A stretch of DNA of 64,000 bases from Amphibalanus amphitrite (taxonomy: Eukaryota; Arthropoda; Thecostraca; Balanomorpha; Balanidae): the NCBI RefSeq assembly GCF_019059575.1, contig NW_024882033.1:124001-188000 (forward strand), read 5' to 3'. Below, in pieces: positions 32,329 to 43,400 of this stretch. The translations under genes were made by a program, and so were the position numbers. Position 1 is the stretch's first letter. Each line of letters starts with the position of its first letter. The notes under the pieces were generated by a model that made no database searches, was not told the DNA's origin, and was given only the letters and a program-made list of their open reading frames with translations.

Positions 32329-33525
32329 TTAACCCGCGCCCTGCTGGGGGGGGGGTGTTTGAACACCCCCCCCCTTGTGGTTTTTCGCAAATATCTCAAA
32401 AACGGCGGTGCGGAGCGCCGCCGTTTTTGGTACACCTTATCATACATCAATTCTACACATATTGTGAAAATTTCAGACCAAGGTCATTCAAGGTCAGGTC
32501 ACCAGGTCACTTGAAGTGACCTCACCTCATATAAAGTTTCAATGTCTGTCATAGCTACACCGAGCGACCGATCGCTTTGAAACTTTCAGCGATTACTAAG
32601 AGCAACAGCATGTACAAAATGTTAATCTCAGAATTTTGATATCGATGACCTAAGGTCAGGTCAATTTTGCGACCTCCCCATTATAAGTCAATGGGAGAAA
32701 ATTGAAATGCGCCTCTTTTGGACGAAAGACAATATAAACACTCCCAAACACCGAATCACAAGTGGTTTAGACACATTGAACATCAAAATGGTGTCCGTGA
32801 CCCTTGTTTATGCCCTGAGGTCATCTTAGGTCACGAATGGTATCTAACAGTTTTTCGCAAATAACTTTTGATAGAGGCATGCTAGAGCGATGAAAACGCC
32901 TTAGGTGTGTTCAGCTCGACGATACGGATCGACTGATATGCAACATGACCCTTTCCGGTCAGGTCATGACCTTGATCTGAGGTCAAATTTTCAAGTTGAC
33001 CTTTCAAGGTCAAGTTATAGTTCATTCGATGCGTCTTGACGAGAGGAACACGATGCCGGTAAAAGTAAGCTCGTACAAGGCATGGGTCAAAAGTTATTGC
33101 CGAAAAACTGTTTCCGAAAAAATCGGTTATTTTTGCAGTTTTTGCCCCCTGCAGGCAAAACCGTTGACGTTAGGTCAAATCTGAGAGAATTACTCAGAAA
33201 GGGCGTTAATAGGGCTATCGAATGCGCTTTTCCGCGGCGCTGTAGCTCTATTGGTTCCCGAGTTACGCGTTGGTTTCTTGGAAATTTTCGATATTCGACC
33301 TGGAAATCGGCGAAATTTTGCCTTCAATGACCTCTGGTGACCTGACCTTTGACCTGACCAAAAAATTGACCGAAGTGATTTCGTCATTATTTTTGACGCT
33401 CTTTCGAACACCGCCTTCCACGTATCGCTACGTGGCCCAGGAGTCGAGTTACAGGGGGGGGTTCAAACACCCCCCCCCCCCAGCAGGGCGTGGAAATCCA
33501 GGACCCCCAGCCGGGCGCGGGTTAA
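32329..33525 (+). mobile_element. 1.2-kb TTAA-flanked repeat rich in GGTCA motifs, copy B
   Basis: It runs from TTAACCCGCGCCCTGCTGGG to CAGCCGGGCGCGGGTTAA, opposite in orientation to copy A and the same as copy C. The DR1 (TGACCTTTGACCT) is at 33343-33355. The GGCGGCGC(T/G)CCGC hairpin next to the short end, GTTTGAACAC palindromes and terminal G/C tracts are all present. Confidence 0.85.
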
Positions 33526-34051
33526 ATTTAGGTACCCCCAAGGGTCACGCGGAATATGCGACTCGTTTGACCTGGGCAGCATAAAATGGTTAAAATTGAC
33601 GCACTTTAGCCCCTTTTAAGATAGTCTTAATGGTGAAATAGCTCCAGGGCCCAGGCCATGGTAGTCATTAAGTGCCGTTTTCAGGACTCCCGCTCCAATG
33701 GATGGGTCACAATCTTCTGTGCAAATTTAAAGTCGTGACCGTTATCGACTTCTGTAGGTCAAACGTAAGGAGTGCCGCTAAACAATTTCGGCCACATATT
33801 CTAAACCAAAAGGGCTCCGTGATGTACGAGGTTCAAGTCGATTCAAGACTATTCTGAGCATAAGGCTGTCTTGACGGACATATCGGGCCCTTCGGAGCCT
33901 CTCTGAGGGACTTTGGAACGGAACTTTGGCGAAAGTTCGCCATCGAGCCCTTAGAGTTCGCCTCTTATGCTATGGCACAACGAATCCTTTTTGAAGATGT
34001 TTTGTGCTTCTATACTTTCGATGTGTCGCACATTTCATGGGGTAAATAAAG

Positions 34052-34531
34052 CAGTGGCGGATCTAAGGAGGGGGGGTCACATGGGTCATGAGTCGTGACG
34101 TGACCTCCCGTCCTTGGGGCTCGGGAGCACCACAGGCCTGCCAGGGGCACCACCGGCCTATCAGGGTTACCACAGGCCTGACAGAGCACCACAGGCCCGC
34201 CAGGGGCACCACAGGCCTAGCAGGGGCACCACAGGCTTGTCAGTGACACCACAGACCTGTCAGGAGCACCATCGGCCTAGCAAGAGCACCACAGGTCTGC
34301 CAGGGGCACCACAGACCTGTCGGGGGCACCACAGGCCTGTCAGGGGCACCTCAGGCCTGCCAGGGCCCAAGGGCAAAGACACTGACCAAAAATAAAAGAT
34401 TATAAAGAGCAAACAAAAACTGAAAATAGGGCACCACCAAAATTAAGTGGCCGAAATCCGCAGAGTTCTTAATCCTGGGCACCACTTCGATTCATAACCC
34501 TCCCCTTGGAGTTTTCCTTGATCCGCCCCTG
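34052..34531. mobile_element. hAT-like element with 20-bp minisatellite, second copy (480 bp)
   Basis: It runs from CAGTGGCGGATCTAAGGAGG to TTGATCCGCCCCTG. The flanking octamers AAATAAAG and AAATCACG agree at six of eight positions, possibly a decayed target duplication. Minisatellite units (GGGCACCACAGGCCTGCCAG) occupy about 34120-34370. Confidence 0.7.
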
Positions 34532-35603
34532 AAATCACGTATAGCACCGCGGGCCGTAGATAAGCCATCAAATAATATTCGGCTAGAAGGGGGTAATAAT
34601 TTGAAGCTCTTACCAAGAGAAACGCTTCTGAGAATGTCATTAGCCGTAGGTACGGAGCGATTCAGTGCACCCGATTTGAGAGGACTTCAGTTTTTGCCTG
34701 TTGAGAGCTGTCCTGGGAAAACTGTCTACATTTCTATTTTCTTGTTCATACTGTAGCTCTTGCTAAACAACCGTAATCGATAAAAGAAGTTTAGGCTGAT
34801 GCTTGCTATTCTTCAGTGGCATGAAATCGCGAGCTATTTTATGACATTTGATATTCATTTTTATTTCATTGTTTTCTGTTTATCAACGTTTGGTTTTGGA
34901 TGTGCAGCTTAAATCGTTAAAATAAAAAGGTGGAAGTAACATTCTGATGAAGCTCCATAAACGGTCATTCATCACCATGTCCTAGCAAAAGTCAAAACAC
35001 AACACATGTATTTAAAAGAAAGTAAAAAAAAAACAGTGAGATAGAATGCAGCCAATTCTATTGAGATACACGCTTAAAACAGCAAACAAAATTATATAGG
35101 TATAATCATTCGCAAATCGCACTTCCAGCAGGCTGTCGCGATCTAAGGCCCCTGCGAAGCTTGTCGATTTGCTGTGCCGCACGACATAGCTGCGCTGCGG
35201 AACAGTCTACCTCACAGGCATTCGAGCCGGCTGAGGGCGCTACGGCGCTGCGCTGAGATGGGAAGGGTTTTGTCCATTGACAAAGATAAAAATTGGGTCA
35301 ATCATGGATTTTTTAGCGGATAGGGGGCGTAGCGCACCGCTTTTAAAGGTTGCACTTAACCATTGTGTAAAATCAAATCTAAACACCGATCTTACGAGGA
35401 ACCATGTTGAAACGTCCCGTAATCCGAATCGTTTCGCCTTCTAGGTCACTGTGCTTTTAGTTAACTTTTTACTATTAATCATGCTTCTGCTGTCTTAAAG
35501 ATATTCTAACATGTGTATAAATAAGAAAGCTCTGGGATTCGCAATAAAGCAAAAACACAGGAATGCTCCCATTCAGCTTATGTACATCACGCTCTCCCCA
35601 CGC

Positions 35604-35678
35604 TCAGTTCCAGCGTCCGGCCCGCGCAGCGATGTCCTCCGCCAGCGAGTCAGGGACCGACGACGAACTGTAATTGAC
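35604..35678 (-). CDS. Possible terminal exon of an unidentified minus-strand gene
   Basis: After the acceptor CTGTAACACAG, the minus strand reads VNYSSSSVPDSLAEDIAARA and four more residues, then TGA (25 codons including stop, phase 0). The plus strand has an equally tidy alternative: acceptor CCCACGCTCAG followed by a frame ending SSASESGTDDEL and TAA. Only one can be real, and no partner exon is recognised on either strand. Confidence 0.22.
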   Translation of the reverse strand, partial: VNYSSSSVPDSLAEDIAARAGRWN

Positions 35679-37639
35679 CTGTGTTACAGGCGCTTGCCGT
35701 GAATCTGCTTTCACTGAATTGGTTGTGCTTTGTGTTGTTCCTGCTAATGTTACCCGCCTCTCCCCCCCCCCACCCCACGAGTCTCCTCGGGACCGTTTGC
35801 TCAGCGCCATACTTCTCTCTAAAGTGCATCATTTCATTCTCTCATCTGTGTTCTCTTTCACTCTTTCACTTGCCCAGCTCTAATTGATCTATGTTGTATG
35901 ATTGTCAATGTTTGTGTTTACGTTTGTGTTATTGGTTATAAATGTACGGTTGTGGTTTTGAGTGTTTCTAATTTCTCTTGTACTGACCCATGCCTATGTT
36001 GGGGGGGGGGGGGTGAGGAAATGCTTGTTATAAGGCACTCGGGTGAAGTTGTTTGCCCCCTGCTCCATTTTAACAATTCCAGAAAACGTTTGCGCTAAAT
36101 ACCTATGTGTGCCGACTCAAATTTAACAATTCACATGATACATACACGATGCCCTCAAATGACTGATGCCCGCTATTTGAGGAAGGCGTTATGATCGTTT
36201 AAATGCATATGATTTTAAGCAACATGTAAAGGGGTACAGAGACCATTCATACATATAACTATGAGCACGAATATGCATGGAGACATGGTCACATAATTAC
36301 ATGCATTACAATTTTGGAAAAATATTTATTTTCCGCCATGTGTGAATAGAAGGTTTGAAGCATTTAAGGACAAATATGTGTTGCTTGCAGTGTTGCCTTT
36401 ACAAGTTGATCACACTTGTGTAATGTGCATGTCATGTTTTGCTACATGTTTATTACTGCAGTATTTTGTATTGGTTACCTATCGAGTGCTATTCTTAACA
36501 CCATGACAAAAGTAAGACGCGTGACATGCCTCGAAGAATAGTGTTCGGAATGTCTAAAAACACGTTTCCAAATAGGAGTGTCAGGTCTGTTGTCTTGAAA
36601 CCGAATTTCAGTAAAGCAAGACGACACTTTCTCGACGCGAAAACCGTGCCAATTACCATGGCGTGCTATATGGCGCGCCCTTTGCAAGTGCCATGGGTTG
36701 TCACTCATAACGAGCCATCGGTTGTCACGACGAACCACCGGTTGCCATGACGTGTGGCACTGTGGCACGGCGTGGCACGAGTCATGTCGCCAGGGCCGAC
36801 GCGGTGACGGCCGGACATCGTCATTAACCGTCTGGTTGGACCGGGCCCAGCTGCTGGGAGTCGAATGGGAGACGGACTGGAGGGCAGCGCGGACTGGGCC
36901 GGCTGGCCACCGGGCGGGGGCCGGTGCGTACCGGACTCCCGTCTGGAGAGGGACGGGATGAGCCGGGTGGTCGACCCGTTCAGAGGGTTTGGGACGTGCA
37001 GCAGCCGCCCATCCCAGACATAACTACGAGTTCAGTAATCGAACTGGGGGGGGGGGGGGCACAGTGATAAACTACATGAATCTTAACGCAGGCGATTTTT
37101 GATATTCCAGCAGGATATAAACTCAGCTAAATATGAAATCGAAAATACCTTCTTTCGGTCGAAATTAGCCCAACATGAAGGTAAACTTTTTGAACGAATC
37201 AGTCATAATTTGAAGGATTGGATGCAAAACATATGCGTAAAATGTATTATCAAACAACCATAGCAACAAAGGACATTGATGCCTAAAGACAACGATCAAG
37301 ATGTTTATTTGTATTGTTTAGTCGCGAAACTGAAATCCAGTGATGGTCAGATATGGTTTGTTGACTGCAGGATTTCTTCCACGGCTGTTGTATCCAGTCG
37401 CAAATTCCCAGACTGGCCTCGTCTGTGTCTGCACCACCCGGCAGCTGTTCAATGTACGATGAATGGATCGGTATTTCTGTTGGCCGTTTAGCCGGTAAAC
37501 ACGCCTGTCTGGGGCGGTAGGGACGGGGGGGGGGGGTCGATTGTCGGTCGGTAGAAACGGTGAGCCGATTGACGACTGGCCTCACAGAGGTCAGATAGGT
37601 TATTTGTTTGTTTTGTTGGGTTAGGCCCTTTCGGTCCAA

Positions 37640-37870
37640 TCAGACCATTTCAGAGCCGGGAGGATGATAGGATATAGGGGGAGACATTGGTCTGGGCAAG
37701 CACCCTAGTGAGTCGCCGGGGCTGAGCCCGTCCAGAGGACAGGCCACCCAGCCCCAAGGCACTCACTGCACCCGGCTACGGGGTGCGCTCCCTCGGGAGC
37801 AGCGGTGCCGCTCCAAGGGAGCAGCCTGCATGAGATAAAGTTGCCTGTCCAGCCCGGAGGGGGGTTGCGG
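37640..37870. other. GC-rich, hairpin-prone block of unknown nature
   Basis: Several self-complementary phrases lie close together: GGGGCTGAGCCC...GGCCACCCAGCCCC, GCTCCCTCGGGAGC, and GCCGCTCCAAGGGAGCAGC. No ORF uses this sequence. It could be the 5' end of a retrotransposon or a structured RNA, but I cannot assign it. Confidence 0.3.
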
Positions 37871-38651
37871 CGTGGAGGAGAAGGATTTCAGTATCCTGAG
37901 GATAGAAGCACGGAACGGTTAGAGAGATAGGTTACAGATAGAGGAGCAGAGGAGCTTCATACAAGAGCAAGGAGCTCTGAAACTGTCAGTAAGAGCAGTT
38001 GTTAAGTGAAATTTCGGCTGAAAGCGGTGGCATAACAGGACTGCTCTGTTCATCTGACAGCTTCTGACTGGGGTTTAGTCACCGCCCAAATGTCGGCAGA
38101 GGTCATTGTTCAAGAGAGCTCTACAACGTTCAATGTGAGACGGCTGCTGAGGGATATTTCTGCAGACTGAGATCCGTTGCTCAGAGGTGCCCTAAACCAG
38201 TCAAAATTTGTCAGCAGAGGTGAGGTCTGTTTCGAATTTCGGTCATTGAGGTCAGCTACGCAAGGGAATTTTAGACCAAGGTAGTTGAGGCAGCTGCTCA
38301 GAGACGTTCGGGTATGTCAGTGGAAGAACTGCTTACAGTTGGTTCAGGGGAATTCGCATTGCTATGGCAGCTGCTTAGAAGAAATCCGTCCGGGCAGTGG
38401 GCTAAATACCCGAGCATTTGCGATCCGTTTAGTGGGATGGGGTTTGATCAAGTGCAGTTTGACGAGAAGCGTTGAGTGCGTGTCTCGAGCAAAGATGATC
38501 CTCCTTATTTGAGCCAGAGTGAATTGTTCTTAGAAGTAGGACAGCCCCTGTCTTCGCTGAGCCTTTGCATAGTCATAGTCATAGTCATAGTCAGTTTTAT
38601 TGAGAACTCCATAAAACATGGCTTTTCTGTTCTCACGTCATAAATGCACGT

Positions 38652-39847
38652 TTAACCCGCGCCCTGCTGGGGGGGGTGTTTGAACACCCCCCCTTGTGGT
38701 TTTTCGCGAATATCTCAAAAACGGCGGCGCGGAGCGCCGCCGTTTTTGGTACACCTTATCATACATCAATTCTACACATGTTGTGAAAATTTCAGACCAA
38801 GGTCATTTAAGGTCAGGTCACCAGGTCACTTGAAGTGACCTCACCTCATAAAAACTTTCAATGTCTGTCATAGCTACACCGAGTGACCGATCTCTTTGAA
38901 ACTTTCAGCGATTGCTAAGAGCAACAGCATGTACAAAATGTATATCTCAGAATTTTGATATCGATGACCTAAGGTCAGGTCAATTTTGCGACCTCCCCAT
39001 TATAAGTCAATGGGAGAAAATTGAAATGCGCCTCTTTTGGATGAAAGACATTATAAACACTCCCAAACACCGAATTACAAGTGGTTTAGACACACTGAAC
39101 ATGAAAATGGTGTCCGTGACCCTTGTTTATGCCCTGAGGTCATCTTAGGTCACGAATGGTATCTAACAGTTTTTCGCCAATAACTTTTGATAGAGGCATG
39201 CTAGAGCGATGAAAACGCCTTAGATGTGTTCAGCTCGACGATACGGATCGACTGATATGCAACATGACCCTTTCCGGTCAGGTCATGACCTTGACCTGAG
39301 GTCAAATTTTCAAGTTGACCTTTCAAGGTCAAGTTATAGTTCATTCGATGCGTCTTGACGAGAGGAACACGATGCCGGTAAAAGTAAGCTCGTACAAGGC
39401 TTGAGTGAAAAGTTATTGCAGAAAAACTGTTTTCGAAAAAATCGGCTATTTTTGCAGTTTTTGCCCCCTGCAGGCAAAACCGTTGACGTTAGGTCAAATC
39501 TGAGAGAATTACTCAGAAAGGGCGTTAATAGGGCTATCGAATGCGCTTTTCCGCGGCGCTGTAGCTCTATTGGTTCCCGAGTTATGCGTTGGCTTCTTGG
39601 AAATTTTCGACATTCGACCTGGAAATCGGCGAAATTTTGCCTTCAATGACCTCTGGTGACCTGACCTTTGACCTGACCAAAAAATTGACCGAAGTGATTT
39701 CGTCATTATTTTTGACGCTCTTTCGAACGCCGCCTTCCGCGTATCGCTACGTGGCCCAGGAGCCGAGTTACAAGGGGGGGTGTTCAAACACCCCCCCCCC
39801 CCCAGCAGGGCGTGGAAATCCAGGACCCCCAGCCGGGCGCGGGTTAA
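38652..39847 (+). mobile_element. 1.2-kb TTAA-flanked repeat rich in GGTCA motifs, copy C
   Basis: It runs from TTAACCCGCGCCCTGCTGGG to CAGCCGGGCGCGGGTTAA, about 1196 bp. The DR1 (TGACCTTTGACCT) is at 39662-39674. It is very similar to copy B throughout, with scattered substitutions. Confidence 0.85.
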
Positions 39848-40119
39848 AAGCCAGGGAACTTAAAACTACTAAAAGTATAAAACACAGCATGATAAAATGT
39901 CCCATGATAAATGCCCGCCATTAGAATCTGACTGGCATGGTGCCGGCCCAAAAGGTCACGGACTCACGGGCTACATGTGTCTTCGCTGCGCCTAATGCCA
40001 ATATGTGTCTACAAGACATGAATCCATCAACAAAATTGACCTTGGTAAAGGTACTAGGTCGGTACACCCGCTTTACAAACGCGCTCTCGGCCTTGGGTCC
40101 GCGTGAACTCTTCTTTCCT

Positions 40120-40481
40120 CGTGTGATCGGGCGGCTGAGGGTGAGGACCGACCACGCGCACCGGCCGGCGGAAGTGGCGGCGCTGGCTGGGCCGCGCCGC
40201 ACAGGCCGTGTTTGGGTTCCCTCGCACCGCGCTCCGACGGGACGAGGCCAGCAGAGTCGGCGGAGCGCGGCGCGGGCCCGGCGCGTGCGACGCTCCCAGC
40301 CCGCTCCGCGTCGACCCCGGCCAACCTTTGCGCCGTGGCGACGGCCCGGCCAAGAATGTGGTCCTCTGGCCAGGGGCCAAACGTAACAGGTCGGTAGCCA
40401 GCGGCCGCCGCCGCCGCCGCCGGCTGTCTTTGTCGTTTGGCGCGGCGTGGTCGAGCAGCTCACTGCCACGCCGCCTTGGGA
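40120..40481 (+). promoter_or_regulatory. CpG-rich probable promoter and 5' UTR of the kinase gene
   Basis: This is a strongly CpG-rich stretch (for example CCGCCGCCGCCGCCGCCGGC at about 40408) directly upstream of the proposed start codon at 40482. A stop in the same frame at 40395-40397, with no ATG after it, supports that start. No TATA box was seen. Confidence 0.4.
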
Positions 40482-43400
40482 ATGAACACGACCGGTCACA
40501 GGTAGGTATGGGCGCATACAGGGTCAGCAGTGAGGGTGGTCAGATACAAGCGATGGACCTGGAACTCCGAATAAGGCTATTTTGTCAGCAGTTTAATTAA
40601 TCACGACTTTATCGTGCCCACTGATGAGACTTGGGCAGCTAACGACGAGCCGAGCATGGTGGCCGCTGCTGGAGCAGGGTGGCCTGGCGTTGAGGCAGGG
40701 GAGGGGGTCCCGTCTGTGCGCCACCTGTACCTACACGTCGGCGAGACGAGTCACCTGCGCCCGGGTGGAGGCTAACGAGACTGCCGAGAACGAGATGTGG
40801 GCAAGGCCGACGCTGGGTGCTGGCACCGAGTCAGCCAGAGATCTGTTGGATATGAGCTCATTCGAAAATAAGTGGGAATTTTCTTTAATAACGTTTTCCG
40901 TTTAGGGCCTCTACTTTTTTACCTTTTAGTGTGCATGAGGGTTGGGTATAATCATTAAGGCTTGTTAAGCTTTATCCAGGTTTGCAGTGGCTTATGCGCA
41001 ATGCAGGCTCGGTTTGGTTTTTAAGTGGAGTTGGTGTGCCTCTGCTCGTTGCTGCTTTGTTTCACCGCGTAGTCGATAGCCGTCTGACTTCATGCTATTT
41101 ATTTTAATAGTTTGTCTCTGCTTCCAGGATGTCGATTTTCGTGGATGAGTCGTTTCCATTGGAAGGTACGTGGCACTGAGAATCCATGCCTGATAGTGTT
41201 TCACATTTAGTGTTTGTCAATCCGATTCCAGTGGCGAGGAAATGTGAAGCAGCTCGTGGCTCACTATTCAGTGCTGCATTGTACGAGCATAAACGCATAT
41301 TTTTTCCTTCTTATAATTTCAATGATGCTCGGCATTCCCATCACGATTTTTAGTTGGCTGTTACCATAACCATTTCCGGCGTGTTTCGGAGCTGACGTTG
41401 CTGCTTTCGTCGTGTTTTATAATGTTTTTACCGCTTCTGCCATGCTTCAGAGTTCAGAGCTGACACTACCGTTTCCGCTGTATTTTTTAAGTTTTCTTCC
41501 GTTTCCGCCGTGTTTCAGATCTGACGCTACCGTTTCCGCCATGTTTCAGATCTGACGCTACCGTTTCCGCCGAGGGACGTCACTGTTCGTCGTAATGTCG
41601 AGGTCCGCGAGAAGTTCACCATGGGAGAGGAGGTTGGACGGTGAGCTCACCGGCTGTGTCAGCATAGCTGTCAAGTGTCAGTGTCTCAATCTATCTTGCC
41701 TTACTGTGTCATATCCCTCGCCCTGGCCCCTGGCCACTTGTTTCGCTGGCCAGTGTCATACGATCAAACTCACGTGGAATACACCTGGATTTATCTAACC
41801 GCACACTGCGCAGCCTGGGACATATACGCGTAATTTGATAAGACTTCTTACATCGAACGCATCCACCCACACACGCATCTGGTACTGCCGCGGTGTGTTC
41901 GTCGTGCGTTCGTCAACTAAAGTGACACTTTTATGAGTGCGTCTGTCTTCGTGCCAGCAACCTTCGGCGGCAGTCGCGGGCCTGTCGGCTGGGCGGGCCC
42001 GGTCACTAGGTCACACCCTAGCAGCGCGTGCTGACATTGCCCGCACTGCCCCTGACCGCGTTCCCCCTGCACGCTTCTGTGCAGAGGCGTGCGGTGTGGG
42101 GCACGCGGACACCGCGTGGCGGGCACTGGGCAGCCAACGCTTACGGGCGCCCCTGCCGGTTTCCCGTAGGCCGCAGGCGCTGTTAGGAATTGGGGCGAGA
42201 CGCATACTGCAGTAGTCTACCGATCGTGAGCGATCAAAGCCAATCGCAACCGATAGAATTCTGTGTTGTATCGGTACGACCCCGAAGTTGTTATTGCTGT
42301 GCACTGCTTTTTCTTGTCCCGTTTTGGAAGGAAGCCAGAGAAGAGCATAATATGAATCGAATGAACGAGTACTGAATAGTGCCAGAACTCCGAATTGATT
42401 ACGCTTGAAATCCTTGGGAAAAAGAAACAGGAAGCGAATATTGCTCATGAATAATCACCTTTATTTAAACGGTTATGTTTAACCAAGCAGCTACATATAG
42501 CTATGACATTAATTATGAGATCGACGACACGTAGCTAATCTTTTTTTTACAATACTAGAAGAGAAACCGTTTTATTTCAGTGATGTCTACGTGCCAAAAT
42601 TATCAGCTCCTGTATGATATGCTTAGTGATTACTGAAGTGTTAAATGAAAACAAACGGGCAATTTACGAAGAAGGAGGCACTAGTGGATACAAAGCAATT
42701 CCTTTTGCTGTCGCACTCGCGTCCCTGGCACTCTTGTGTCAGTTGTCACAGCCCCGCCCTATGTCTGTGCTCCCCCAGGGGTAAGTTCTGTTATTACAAC
42801 CCCGCCCTATGTCTGTGCTCCCCCAGGGGTAACTTATGTTACCATAACCCCGTCCTATGTCTGTGCTCCCCAGGGGTAAGTTCGGTATCGTGTATCGCTG
42901 CACGGACAAGGCGACGGGCCGGCAGCTGGCGGCCAAATTCGTGGCCACGCCGCGCAAGGACGACAAGCGCGATGTGGAGCGCGAGGTGGAGATAATGAAC
43001 TACCTCCAGCACCCGGGCATCATTCAGATCTTCGACGCCTTCGACGGCGGCAAGGAGATGACACTCGTCATGGAACTGTGAGTGCGTCGGAGCAAAAGAA
43101 ACCGGTGGTTATTAGAGATCAAGGTAAACGCACATTGTGACTTGTGAGTTAACGTACACTCGTTAATCAAACAGCATGGTTTTGTTTCGCATATTGATAG
43201 TGACTTCTGTTATATGTGCGTCCAGAGCGATGCAATGCGGCATAGTATTTCTGAGTATTTAAATACTGCGTCGCCTTACATACTCGTATTGCTCGGCTAC
43301 CAGACATCGTATGCAATCGCATGAGAAATACCTGTGTCCCTTCGCAGAGTAGAGGGCGGTGAACTGTTTGACCGGGTGATTGAGGACGACTACATCCTGA

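Larger units (their letters stand above)
34532..38651. other. Gene-poor stretch with one ambiguous exon and a GC-rich block
   Basis: Apart from the candidate exon at 35604-35678, no coding signal is convincing. Poly-G tracts occur at about 36001 and 37050. A CGGTTGYCA-type phrase repeats around 36690-36745. The GC-rich block at 37640-37870 is listed separately. A (CATAGT)n run is at about 38566-38595, followed by CAGTTTTATTGAGAACTCCA. Confidence 0.4.

Noticed and set aside
12050-39787. 82-93 aa frames conserved in all three 1.2-kb repeats
   Set aside because: Several overlapping frames on both strands are equally conserved, which fits recent common descent of a non-coding element. There is no start context, domain or codon bias.
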